Below, in pieces: positions 7,056 through 16,035 of a stretch of 20,527 nt of DNA. The first letter of the stretch is position 1. Each line of letters begins with the position of its first letter. Location: the NCBI GenBank assembly GCA_041642635.1, contig JBEPWB010000017.1:1-20527 (forward strand), written 5' to 3'. This DNA comes from JAAZVM01 sp041642635 (lineage in GTDB: Bacteria > Patescibacteriota > Gracilibacteria > BD1-5 > UBA6164). Below the pieces are notes generated by a model, which ran no database searches, was not told the DNA's origin, and saw only the letters and a program-made list of their open reading frames with translations. Position numbers and translations under genes: made by a program.

Positions 7056-7541
7056 ATGATTAATCCAATATTATTTTTGTCAGCTTTAGGTCCCGATATG
7101 ATTTATTCAATGGTTTATGAATTAGATAAATGCTTTATTACTTGAGAAATAAAAAAAATAGAAGTAGAGAAAAACAATGATTTTGATTGTTTATCTAAAA
7201 TTATTATTGATGTAGATTGAAAGTATAAAGTTAATTCTATAAAAATTGAGAATAATCTTTGTTCTATTGATTCATATTCTGTTCTATATAAAAATAACAA
7301 TTTCCCTAAAGTATGAGACGAAGTGAATTATTTATTAGAAAGTGAAGATTTTAGTTTAATAGCAGATGAATATGAAGATTGATTTTTTAGATTGATTTCA
7401 GGTGAAATATTAGAGCAAGAAATTAATTCTTGTGAAGTAGAAAAAATAAAAATAGAAAAAGATTCTATTTATATCTGATTTATTTGAGTAGGAATATTTT
7501 TATTAATTATTTTTTCAATTTTACTTTATAAAAGAATTTAA
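7056..7541 (+). CDS. C-terminally membrane-anchored protein, paralogue A
   Basis: This 161-aa protein of unknown function has one clear transmembrane helix at its C-terminus (about residues 138-158, YIGFIGVGIFLLIIFSILL), followed by a short basic tail YKRI. The bulk is polar and probably folds as a beta-rich domain. It shares the segments VNYLLESEDFSLI, DEYEDG, SGEILEQEI, KIEKDSIYIGFIGVG with the gene at 8601. Between the two the C-terminal half is well conserved and the N-terminal half has diverged, keeping a C-(F/V)-I-(T/S)-G motif. TGA gives several conserved glycines, including two in the membrane helix. The start is ATG 7056, 41 nt after the leader hairpin, without a Shine-Dalgarno sequence. 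The gene at 7585 follows after 43 nt and is likely co-transcribed. Confidence 0.85.
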
Positions 7542-7584
7542 AAGAATTAAAAATATTTAATTTATTATTTAATAAAAAATTATT

Positions 7585-8346
7585 ATGAAAAAAATTATAA
7601 GTATATTGATTTTAAGTTTTTTGATTTTTTCAAATTCAAATGCTTACAACCTTACAAATAGTGAAGAAAAATTAATGGATAATTTTGCACAAAAATTGCA
7701 AGACGTAGACAAATATAAATTAGAAAAAGTTAATGAAAGACTTGATTCTTTGCTAATTAATTACAATTCTTGAGGAAAAGTAAAATTTTTGTTAACTCAA
7801 ATTCAAGATACAATTGATGCAGAAATACAAGAAAAATGACAAGTTTCATATGTAAGTCATGATTTTATTCTTGATTTTTCTGATTTAAAAAATGTTTTAT
7901 GATTTTCTCATAATTTTTTTGTTGCAAAAGTTTTGAAAAATAATTGAACAAATTCTGACTTAAATACTGATTTTGAAGTTGAAGTTTTATACAATATAAA
8001 ATGAAACCTTAAATGAAAAATTGACACTGTTTTTCAAGGTTGATACGATGAAAATAATGTTTTATATGTTTGAAATGATACAAGATTTTTAGAAGTATGA
8101 AGTGTTTATTTATTGGTCACTATGGGTGATTCTAATAAAATTTCTGCTCATCAAAATTGAGTAACTCTGTTATCTAAAAATGATAAAAATATAAATGAAG
8201 TAATAAAAAATAGTAATGAAATAGAAAAATTTAGACAAGCATATTTTAATGAAAGTGATTTTGATACTCCAAATAGTTTTGAATCTTTGAGTGAATCAAA
8301 TAAACAAAATTTACAAAATTTTGATTCTTGATTTGTTTCAAAATAA
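7585..8346 (+). CDS. Secreted protein with signal peptide, unknown function
   Basis: The 253-aa product starts with a typical signal peptide: MKK, a hydrophobic core IISILILSFLIF, and a signal-peptidase I site after SNSNA (residue 20). There is no lipobox cysteine. The mature part begins with a charged helical segment (residues about 25-75, LTNSEEKL onward). A probable beta domain follows, with QGGYDENNVLYVGNDTRFL and SVYLLVTMGDSN. This layout could be an OB-like or similar small barrel, but I do not recognise the family. The C-terminus is Asn/Ser/Glu-rich and may be a flexible tail. It lies between the two paralogous membrane proteins and probably forms one transcript with the first, ended by the terminator at 8372. 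Confidence 0.85.
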
Positions 8347-8371
8347 ATTAATATAAAAAAATTGCAAAATC

Positions 8372-8405
8372 AAATACCAAAATTTTTAAAAATTTTGGTA
8401 TTTTT
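8372..8405 (+). terminator. Terminator after the secreted-protein gene
   Basis: A perfect 16-bp inverted repeat, AAATACCAAAATTTTT (8372-8387) with its complement (8388-8403), leads into a T-run. It starts 25 nt after the stop codon. Confidence 0.85.
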
Positions 8406-8432
8406 ACTTTGAAAATTACAAAAAAATCTATT

Positions 8433-8558
8433 TTTCATAAAAAAAGTCAAAAAAAGTCCAAAATTTTAATATAATTTTAATGTGCTATGAGTATAATATA
8501 AAAGCATTGAAAATAATAATGTGATTTTAGGAGAGCTCACAAATATTATTTTCAATGT
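8433..8558 (+). repeat. Promoter-hairpin module, copy 2
   Basis: This has the same organisation as copies 1 and 3: A-tracts, paired ATTTTAAT, TATAAT (8492-8497), and a hairpin at 8505-8557 with AGGAG in the loop. It differs from copy 3 at only 4 of 126 positions, and from copy 1 mainly in the few bases between the -10 and the hairpin. The hairpin is identical to copy 1. It drives the gene at 8601. Confidence 0.85.
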
Positions 8559-8600
8559 AAATTTTAAAAAATCAAAATCAAAATTTTTAACTTATAAAAT

Positions 8601-9116
8601 ATGACTAATTTAATATTAAAAGTTAATAATTCAGAATTAAATTTTTATGAAGTAGATACTTGTGTGATTTCATGAACTGTAAAAAGTTTAAAAGAATGAT
8701 ATATTTATAAATGAGTAGGTTACAAAGATTTAACAATAAAAATATCATGAGAAAATAATTATAAACTTAAATCTGAATATTATCCATACAATCCAATAGA
8801 ATGATGAGTTAGTATTGTTTGAGGTTGAAATTTACCCTATTTTAATAAAAGTAATCTTCCTCAAATTTGAGAAAAAGTAAATTATTTAGTAATAAGTGAA
8901 GATTTTAGTTTAATATCAGATAAATATGAGGACTGAAATTTTATATTAAAATCAGGTGAAATTTTAGAACAAGAAATTAGCTTTTGTAAACCATCATGAA
9001 TTGAAATAAAAATAGAAAAAGATATTTTTTATATTTGATTTATATGAGTATGAATGTTTTTATTAATTATATTATCAATCTTACTTTATAAAAGAATAAA
9101 AGCTTTAAAAACATAA
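8601..9116 (+). CDS. C-terminally membrane-anchored protein, paralogue B
   Basis: This 171-aa paralogue of the gene at 7056 has a conserved C-terminal half (VNYLVISEDFSLIS, KYEDG, SGEILEQEI, YIGFIGVGMFLLIILSILLYKRI) and a divergent, glycine-rich N-terminal half. One C-terminal membrane helix (about residues 143-162) is followed by a basic tail, KRIKALKT. The position of the N-terminal half relative to the membrane cannot be read from the sequence, since no signal peptide is present. TGA codons are very frequent, including the doublets in IEGGVSIVGGGN. Its start is 42 nt after the leader hairpin, as for paralogue A. No co-transcribed partner follows. Instead, the third promoter-hairpin copy begins 3 nt after its stop codon. 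Confidence 0.85.
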
Positions 9117-9118
9117 AA

Positions 9119-9244
9119 TTTCATAAAAAAAGTTAAAAAAAGTTGAAAATTTTAATATAATTTTAATGTGCTATGAGTATAATATAAAAGCATTGAAAAT
9201 AATAATGTGATTTTAAGAGAGCTCACAAATATTATTTTCAATGT
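9119..9244 (+). repeat. Promoter-hairpin module, copy 3 (no gene attached)
   Basis: This copy aligns to copy 2 over 126 nt with 4 substitutions and no indels. TATAAT is at 9178-9183 and the hairpin at 9191-9243. One substitution changes the loop AGGAG to AAGAG. No paralogous coding sequence follows. The hairpin runs straight into T7 (9244-9250) and another terminator lies at 9266, so transcription should end here. Confidence 0.85.
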
Positions 9245-9250
9245 TTTTTT
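9191..9250 (+). ncRNA. Predicted orphan hairpin RNA from module copy 3
   Basis: The leader hairpin of copy 3 has an uninterrupted T7 tract at its 3' base, unlike copies 1 and 2, where TATTTTT or TAAATTTT follows. With its -10 box 7 nt upstream, it should make a terminated RNA of about 60 nt consisting of the hairpin alone. It may be a small RNA, or the relic of a third gene copy. Confidence 0.5.
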
Positions 9251-9265
9251 GTATAAAAAATCATA

Positions 9266-9294
9266 AACCAAAGTATTTTTTACTTTGGTTTTTT
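9266..9294 (+). terminator. Terminator upstream of rsmI
   Basis: AACCAAAGTA (9266-9275) pairs with TACTTTGGTT (9281-9290) around a 5-T loop, with a T-run after it. It insulates rsmI from the module upstream. Confidence 0.8.
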
Positions 9295-9320
9295 AAATTA
9301 TTGCTTTTTATTTTTTTATA

Positions 9321-9326
9321 TATAAT
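9321..9326 (+). promoter_or_regulatory. Candidate -10 box of rsmI
   Basis: TATAAT lies 32 nt before the TTG start, in a very AT-rich stretch. The only -35-like element, TTGCTT (9301-9306), sits too close (14 bp). Confidence 0.4.
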
Positions 9327-9358
9327 ATTATAAATAATATTTTTTAATAATAATAATT

Positions 9359-10036
9359 TTGTTATACATAGTAGCAACTCCTATTTGAAACTTAGAAGAC
9401 ATAACTTTTAGAGCAATAAAAACTTTAGAAAAAGTTGATTCTATAGCTTGTGAAGATACTAGAACTAGCGGAACTTTACTAAACCATTATAATATCAAAA
9501 AACCACTTATTAGTTTTCATTCTCATTCTTGAAAATCAAAAACAGATAAAATTATAGAACAATTAAAGTCAGGTTCAGATATTGCTTTGATAAGCGATGC
9601 CTGAACTCCTTGAATAAGTGATCCATGATATGTTTTGATAAATGAAGCAATAATTAACTGAATAGAGGTTGTTCCAATACCTTGAGTAACAGCTTTTACA
9701 ACGGCTCTTATGTGAAGCTGAATGCAAACTCATTCTTTTTTGTATCTTTGATTTTTGCCAATAAAAAAGTGAAGACAAACTATTTTTAAATCAATAGTTG
9801 AAAGAAGAAATAGTAAATATTCTAATGAAACAGTAGTTGTTTATGAATCAGTTCACAGAATTATTAAGACTATAAAAGAACTTTGAGAATATTTTTGAAA
9901 TGAACACAAAATAGTAATTGCTCGTGAATTAACAAAAAAATTTGAAGAATTCAAAAGATGAACAATTAGTGAAGTATTAGAGTATTATGAAGAAAATCCA
10001 TGAAAAATAAAGTGAGAATTTGTTTTAATGTTTTAA
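9359..10036 (+). CDS. rsmI: 16S rRNA 2'-O-methyltransferase RsmI (C1402)
   Basis: This 225-aa protein belongs to the tetrapyrrole-methylase-like SAM-dependent family that modifies C1402 of 16S rRNA. Diagnostic motifs are LYIVATPIGNLEDIT at the N-terminus, ACEDTRTS, SDAGTPGISDPGY, IPGVTAFTTAL and VYESVHRI, then ARELTKKFEE and FVLMF at the end. In the N-terminal and SDAGTPGISDPG motifs the glycines are largely TGA. The start is TTG at 9359: the family begins exactly at (M)LYIVATPIGN and no ATG precedes it, which documents TTG initiation in this genome. The downstream small gene follows after 13 nt and is probably co-transcribed. The protein is slightly shorter than the E. coli protein, lacking its C-terminal extension. 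Confidence 0.95.
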
Positions 10037-10049
10037 AAAAAATAATTAA

Positions 10050-10325
10050 ATGAAATTAAATTTAAATTTAGATAAAAGAGAATTATTTATAAAAACTGCT
10101 ATTTGGAATTCATTTATAAATGTTTTTAAAAGGGAAAAAAATATTGATGTTTCTAATTATATGGTTTCTGTTCAAATTAGATGAAAAACAATATTAATAA
10201 AAACTAATAAACCTATAATTAATCATGAAGCTAATTTATTACATCAAAAAATTTATGCAGATTTTTCTGAAAAATTAAAATATATAGAGCTTGATAATTA
10301 TGATTTTGAATTAAAATTTTTATAA
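10050..10325 (+). CDS. Small conserved-looking protein (possible DUF721/DciA-like)
   Basis: The 91-aa soluble protein starts MKLNLNLDKRELF. Its middle, YMVSVQIRGKTILIKTNKPIINHEAN, is followed by LLHQKIYADFSEKL. A beta hairpin followed by a helix, with an (I/V)xIRxxTLxI-like pattern, recalls the short DUF721/DciA proteins that pair a nucleic-acid-binding KH-like fold with replication, but the match is too weak to name it. One TGA codon (IRGKT) is present. It follows rsmI by 13 nt in the same direction and ends at a strong bidirectional terminator. Confidence 0.7.
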
Positions 10326-10372
10326 AAAAAGTCCCAACTTTATGGTTTTAACCATTAGTTTTGGGGCTTTTT
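10324..10372. terminator. Bidirectional terminator between the 91-aa and 70-aa genes
   Basis: AAAAAAGTCCCAACT pairs with AGTTTTGGGGCTTTTTT around an inner ATGGTT/AACCAT hairpin. A-runs and T-runs at the two ends serve both converging genes. The 70-aa gene's stop codon (10372-10374) abuts it. Confidence 0.8.
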
Positions 10373-10584
10373 TAGTTGATAATTTTGTATTTTTTTCAAT
10401 CAAATTCAATTATTTTAATACTAGATTCTAAAGTATTAGTTTTTACATAATTATTTACTTCATCACTTTCATATAAAGAATTTCAAACTCATGCTACCAA
10501 AAATGCAATAATCAAAACAATAACTGATCAATTACTCAGTGTTTCATCAAATAATTTGTAATAATTTTTTATAAAATTTTTCAT
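10372..10584 (-). CDS. Small single-pass membrane protein
   Basis: This 70-aa protein has an N-terminal basic amphipathic stretch (MKNFIKNYYKLF), one hydrophobic helix (about residues 20-35, VIVLIIAFLVAGVG) and a polar C-terminal tail. Four TGA codons are needed to read it. No family was recognised. It is monocistronic: terminators flank it on both sides, at 10324 and (upstream on the minus strand) 10643. The ATG has GGA directly before it, too close for a Shine-Dalgarno interaction. Confidence 0.65.
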
Positions 10585-10642
10585 TCCTTTTTTTGTAAAT
10601 TTTTATTAAATTAATAATAACATACTTTTATTTTAAATACAA

Positions 10643-10673
10643 AAAAATACTCTAAATTTTTAGAGTATTTTTT
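10643..10673 (-). terminator. Terminator of korB
   Basis: The stem AATACTCTA (10646-10654) / TAGAGTATT (10661-10669) is extended by flanking A and T runs. It directly follows the korB stop codon (10672-10674) on the minus strand. Confidence 0.8.
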
Positions 10674-11274
10674 ACCATCTTTTAAAACTAGGGCAGGCTT
10701 GGTGAATATTCACAAGCGAAAATCCTTTGTGTTGAATTGCTTCTTTTATTACATCTTTCATTTCTACAAATTTTATAGAATCAGTAGTTTTTGCAAATCT
10801 ACATCAAGCATTTTGTGCAATCGCTATTGGATCAAAAGGATTAGAAGTATTTCAAGCAGGAGTTGTTTTAGTTTTTGCTCATATTGGTGTTGTTGGACTT
10901 GCTTGTCCTGTTGTTAGAGCGTAGTTTTCGTTATCCATAACAATATATGTTATATCCAAATCTCTTTTACAAGCATGAACAAAATGTCAAACTCAGATTC
11001 AATAACCATCTCAATCTCAACCAGTAGCTAAAACTGTTAGTTCTGGATTAGACATTTTTACTCAAGTTGCAAATGGAAGAGTTCTTCAATGAAGAGTTTC
11101 TGCAGCATATCAATCGATATATTGGCTAGCTTTTCAGCTACAACCAACTCATGAAACCACAACTCTATTATGAGACTCTATTTCTAATTCTGCAAATGCT
11201 TTTTTTATAGCTCATATTATAAGAGTGTCTCAACATCAAGCACACCATTGTATATTATTTAGTCAAGCTCTCAT
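10672..11274 (-). CDS. korB: 2-oxoacid:ferredoxin oxidoreductase, beta (TPP-binding) subunit
   Basis: The 200-aa product belongs to the thiamine-diphosphate-binding beta subunits of 2-oxoacid:ferredoxin oxidoreductases, which decarboxylate a 2-oxoacid to the acyl-CoA and reduce ferredoxin. Seen are WCAGCGDT near the N-terminus (family: WCPGCGD), VVVSGVGCSGK, LHGRTLPFATGVK, the TPP-binding GGDGDGYGIG, MDNENYALTTGQASPTTPIG and a CRFAKTTD segment. Both CxGCG glycines are TGA. At 200 aa it is shorter than the usual 240-300, and ends shortly after the NIHQACPSF block. Known homologues carry about 50 more residues there. It begins 3 nt after korA and is the last gene of the operon. The specific substrate (2-oxoglutarate, pyruvate or branched-chain) cannot be told. 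Confidence 0.9.
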
Positions 11275-11277
11275 TTT

Positions 11278-12942
11278 TTATTTTTTTAATTCGTTAAAAT
11301 CTTCGATATAAAAAGGGTATAAGTCATATTTTCTCATGTTTGATATTTTTAATCAATCTATGTATTTTAGACCTAATTCTTTTGTTAAATAATTTTCCAA
11401 TTGCCCAGAGTAATTGTTTTCTACAAAAATTATTTCTTGTTTTCAAACAATTTCTTCTCTTAATTTTTGGTCAATTGGTTTTAAGAATTTTATTATAATT
11501 ATTCAATATTCAGGATTGTTTTTTACAAAATGTTTAGCTGTATAACTAGTAAAACTAGTCACTATAAGCATTTTTTGTGCTTCAGGATTAGTTACTTCGT
11601 ATCAAGAAACTCATTCTTTTTCAAAAAAGTTTTCTAATTTTTTGAATCTTTTTTGTGTCATTTTTTTCTTCATTTTTGGATCTTCGCTAGTAGCTCAGAA
11701 TTCATCATGTTCATAACTTGTAGCTATAAAATCTCAGTTTTTTGTTCCTACTTTTACTCTAGGAGAAACTCAAGAATCAGTTAATTCATATCTTTTGTAA
11801 TCTTCTGGTGGATTTTCAAGCATTACTCATCTATCAATTCAAGGTGTTTTTAATTCTTCAACTGTTCAAAGTAATTCACTTGATTGTTTATCCATCAACA
11901 TAATTACTTGAGTTTGGTATTTATCAGCAATATTTAAAGCTAATCAACCAAAATAATGAGCTTCTTCAATATTAGAAGGGTACATTACAACATGATCAAA
12001 ATCACCAAAAGTAGGGTTTAGTGCAAAGTTTATGTCTCAAGCTTCGTGAAAAGTTGGAGTTCAAGTACTTGGTCCAGCTCTTTGTGATAATACAACGGTT
12101 ATTGGAAACTCAGCTTGAACAGCAAAACTTAGTGCTTCAGTCATAAGTGCAAATCATCAACCGCTAGTTCAACTCATTGCTCTAGCTCCAGTAAAACTAG
12201 CTCAAAGTGCAGAATTAATTACAGCAATTTCGTCTTCGTTTTGAATATATTTAACTCTTCAATCTTTTATAACTTCTCAAAGAATTGTTGAAGCTGGAGT
12301 CATTGGGTAGGCACTATAAAATTCAAGTCAATTTTCTATTGCTCAAAGTGCCAAAGCTTTGTTTCAAAAAACAGCTTCTTTTGGTTTTCAAATTGATTTT
12401 ATAGATAATTTACTAGGATTTTTTATTTCATATGTATCAAAAATATTTTGTACGATTTCTTTGTTTTTATTAACAGTATCAGTTCATTTTTTTTCAAATA
12501 TTTTTTCTATTTTTTCTTCTATTATTTTGATATCAAGGTTCAAATATTTTGCATAAATTCACAATAAATAAGTATTATCATATTTATCATTTATTTCTAA
12601 TTGCAATAAATTATATTTTTCAAAAGATATTCATTTTTCTTCTAATTTTTTTACCCATTTTGAGTTTATTATTATAGTTGCATTTGGTTTTAAGTATGAT
12701 AATTGTTTTATCAAACTTTCAGCGTTAAATGCCAAAACTATATCTACGTATTTTGTTAAATATAATTCTTTTGAGTCAGAAATATTTACATCAAAATAGT
12801 TTACTCATCCTTTTATTCTTGATTCATACTCAATATCTGTAACCAAATCATAACCTAAGTCTGCGTACAATTCTGCAATTATATCAACTGTAGAATTTAC
12901 TCATGCTCAAGCAGCTCATGTTATTCTTGTGTTTAAATTCAT
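11278..12942 (-). CDS. korA: 2-oxoacid:ferredoxin oxidoreductase, fused gamma-alpha subunit
   Basis: The 554-aa protein is the KorA-type fusion. The N-terminal gamma domain (residues about 1-170) contains GAAGAGVNSTVDI and EYESRIKGGVNYF. The alpha (PP-like) domain begins near GNKALALGAI and carries YSAYPMTPAST, NEDEIAVINSALGAS, GTSGGGFALM, SQRAGPSTGTPT and HEAGDINFALNP. A C-terminal domain with IIFVENNYSGQLENYL completes it. With korB it forms the catalytic core. No separate ferredoxin-like delta subunit is encoded nearby. The start at ATG 12942 gives the expected N-terminus, and the gene begins 6 nt after the 82-aa gene. Many glycines of the nucleotide-binding motifs are TGA. Confidence 0.93.
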
Positions 12943-12948
12943 TTTGTA

Positions 12949-13197
12949 TTAGTTAATTTCTATAGTTTCTCAAGTTGACGTGTTTTGTCCTTCATTTAAT
13001 TCTCAAGTTTGAGTTGTTGTTCAACTTTGAGAATTAATCATATCTTGAATTTCTTGAATTTGTTCAGGAGTTAATTCTTGCCCGTTATTAACATTATCAT
13101 CTTGTAATAATACTAGTAATCAAGTTCAAAAAATTGATGCAATTAGTCAAACTAATGCTAAAATTGCCATTACTTTTACTGATTTTTTTTGTGCCAT
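12949..13197 (-). CDS. Small N-terminally anchored protein with a polar tail
   Basis: The 82-aa product has a basic N-terminus (MAQKKSVKV), one hydrophobic helix (about residues 9-31, VMAILALVGLIASIFGTGLLVLL) and a low-complexity Gln/Glu/Thr/Ser/Gly tail (GQELTPEQIQEIQDMI, then TTTQTGELNEGQNTSTG). The orientation is probably N-in with the tail outside. I do not recognise a family. It starts 2 nt after the 924-aa gene and ends 6 nt before korA, so it is clearly part of the same operon. Confidence 0.75.
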
Positions 13198-13199
13198 TT

Positions 13200-15974
13200 T
13201 TAATTATTTATTATTTCTAAAATATTGCTTATTTCATTAATAAGAGTTGTTTCTTTTATGTAATTATTTCATTTATAACTTAAAAGTTTTATTTCATTTT
13301 CTTGTAATATTATATTAAAGTCTTTATTTTTTAGTATAATAGAACTGTTATTTTTTTGGTATTTTATTTCAAAATTATTTTGATAGAAATATTGATTTAC
13401 TCAAGTAATTACTTGATTTAATTTATTATAGTATTCAAAAAATTTAATCATTTCATTTTTTATTTCTCAAACTTCGAATACTCAAGTCATTTCTATTCTA
13501 TTTCAAAACATTAAATCATCTCAATTTTCATTTTGAAATAGAATTTCTGGATTTATAAAGCTATGATCTGGTAAGAATCTATAATTAGAAAATATTTTTC
13601 ACCTATAATCTATATTATTTTCATTGTATAAAAAGTCTGCACCATCAATTTCTATATTATAATCATCTTTTTCTTGAGCATTTCTTTTTTCTGTAACAAT
13701 AATGTCATTATAAGATATATTTAAAAATCAATTAAAATTACTAAAATCTCAATTATTTCAAAGTAATTTATTTCTTTTAAAAACTTGGACAATTGCTGAT
13801 TCTTCTAATTGGTTGTTAGTTTCTTCTACTTGTTTTATTTCTTGATTTATATCATCTCACCAATTAAATGTGAATAAAAAAAAGTTTTCAAATTTTAATT
13901 TTTCTGCTTCTTCAGGAGTTTTTGCAGCCATTCATTTTTCTTCTAAATCAATTTTTTCATTTTCTAACTTATAAGATCATCTATTTATATTTGGATCTCA
14001 ATTTATAACAAAATTACTTATATTATTATATTCATAAGGACTTAGTGTAAAATCTAAATTTACTCATCTTCAAATTTCTAAATTTTCAATTAAATAACAA
14101 TAAGGATCTTCTAATTCACTATTCTTATTTTCCTGAGAGGGGTTCATACAATAATCATAATTTTGAATTGTAATTACTGTATTTGTGAAATCTAATAAAT
14201 TAAATTGTGATAAATAGTTCCTAGCTTTTTCTTTACTTAACGAATTGTCATCTCCCATTCATTGATTAGCTGTTTCTCAATAAATCAATCATTGATTAGC
14301 TTCATCATAAGTTGCCAAATAAGTGTTATAATCTTTTATTGCTAAAAAGTATTTTTTAAAATTAGATTGTATTACTTCAAAATTTATTTTAAGAATATTA
14401 TTTCTACTACTTTCTCTTATATTTCACTTATTTTCATAATAAAAATCCATTATTAATTCTATATTTTTTTCTAATTTTTCTACTTGAGATCTATTTATTT
14501 CAGCATTGTTTTTTATTTCTAGTAGAGATTTATCATTTATGTTAAAATAGCTTTTTTGTAATTGTTCAGAAATATTTTTTAGAATTTCTATATACTCTCT
14601 AAGTCATGTAATTATTCTCGTATCATTATTTTTGTCATAGTAAGGGATGCTTATTTCAACATATTTATTAAAAATATTTATTAGGTCTTCCAATTCTAAT
14701 TGATTATTATTAGAAACTTTATCAAATCATTCAGAAATAACATTATTTAAAAAAAGTATTAAATATGATTTTTTGTTTTCATCTTCAACTTTTTCTAAAT
14801 AGTTTGTTGTAAAAATATTTAAATCTTTGTAAATATTATTTTTTTCTAGAAAATCATAATTAAAAAACAAGTTGTTCAAAAAAAGTATTCAATTATTTTC
14901 AAAAGAATTTTCATTTCATGATAATTCGTTATAAATATTAGAAAAATTTACTTTTGAATTAATATCTTTTTTGTTTCAATTAACAATTAATGTTGTGTAA
15001 TAATCAAAAATATTTTTCATTTCCTCGTAATCTTTTTGACTATAGGTTTTTAAATCTTCAAAAGCGTCAATTAATAAATTACTTTTGTTTTTTTCTATTT
15101 TTTCAGAATCAACTATATCTCAAATAGCTCTAATTATAAGATTTTTATTATAAATAATTTTTTTTGTATCATTTAAAAATAAATCATTATATTTTTTTAT
15201 TAGTTCTTCTCATAAAATTGTTCAAAAATTTTTTTCTTTGAATTCTATAAGAACTCTGTTTTCTTTTTTATATTTAGATTGTAAATATAAAAACATATTA
15301 AGAACTTCTTCATCATTTCTTCATAATATTTTTTCTGAAAAATTTTTGTTTACAGTTTCTCATTCCATTATTTTTTCTCAAAAATAATTTAAAGTAAACC
15401 ATTGTTTTATTTTTAAAATATCTCAATTCCTAACTTCTCAAATATAATCAGAATTATATTTTAGGTACATATGTGGATATAAATAAACTTCGTTTGATTT
15501 TTTTCAACTTGAATCAAGTAAATCAATTTTTAAATTATTATTTAATGAAAAAATAGTTTTTCTACTACCACTTCAATCATAATAAAAATTTGTTGGTCAG
15601 TTTGTTATTATTTCAAATCAATCTCAAATTATTTTGTACTCACTATTTAATTCCGAAATATTTATTAAATAAACTCAACTTCAAAGCTCAATTTCTTCAA
15701 TTGAATTTTCATTATTACGTGAAAAACTTCAATTAAAGCTTATTATTTTATCAAAATCATTAATATATTCAATTTTTGCTCAAGTTGAATTTTTTTCAAA
15801 CTCTTTTATTAAATTTTCTTTTGAAAAATCAATATTAAAAGTAGCGTTTTCATTATTTTGATAATAAGGCGCTTCAAATGTAGAAAAACTACTTCAAATA
15901 TATGTTGAATAAATCAATCAAATAAAAATTATTGTACAAATAACTATAGCTATAATTTTTTTTATTCAAATCAC
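13200..15974 (-). CDS. Large membrane-anchored FecR-like surface protein
   Basis: This 924-aa protein has an N-terminal anchor (about residues 5-24, KKIIAIVICTIIFIGLIYS). Residues about 75-180 contain IEEIELGSGVYLINIS and DGFEIITNGPTNFYYD, then SGSRKTIFSLNNNLKIDLLDSS and YLYPHMYLKYNSD. This pattern (stiff beta repeats, 'G.g..i...GPT.f.yd') fits a FecR-type beta domain as found in large candidate-phyla surface proteins. The remainder (about 200-924) is long, mostly helical, Asn/Glu/Lys-rich and unrecognised, with a possible second globular part near 680-860. No ATG is available, so GTG at 15974 is the likely start, directly before the anchor. A 10-bp repeat lies in its leader. It may be a host-contact or envelope-organising protein, by inference only. 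Confidence 0.8.
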
Positions 15975-15980
15975 TGTTTT

Positions 15981-16007
15981 TTTATTAGTATTTATTAGTA
16001 TTTATTA
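15981..16007. repeat. Short tandem repeat in the leader of the 924-aa gene
   Basis: The 10-bp unit TTTATTAGTA occurs at 15981-15990 and 15991-16000, with a partial third unit TTTATTA at 16001-16007. On the minus strand it lies between the -10 box and the GTG start. Confidence 0.8.
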
Positions 16008-16030
16008 TATTTTTTTAAATTATTTGTAAA
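16004..16030 (-). promoter_or_regulatory. Possible internal promoter for the FecR-like/korAB genes
   Basis: Minus-strand TTTACA (16025-16030) and TATAAT (16004-16009) are separated by 15 bp, shorter than the usual 17. It lies in the 61-nt gap after the PLD gene. Confidence 0.45.
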
Positions 16031-16035
16031 GGTTT

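Noticed and set aside
6895..9250. CRISPR array or insertion sequence as the source of the repeats
   Set aside because: The repeats are only three, about 120 nt, spaced by genes, not by short spacers; no transposase or terminal inverted repeats with target duplications are present.
13200..15974. Splitting the 924-aa gene into several small genes
   Set aside because: The single frame is continuous with TGA as Gly from the membrane anchor to TAA, and no internal start with promoter or terminator is seen.
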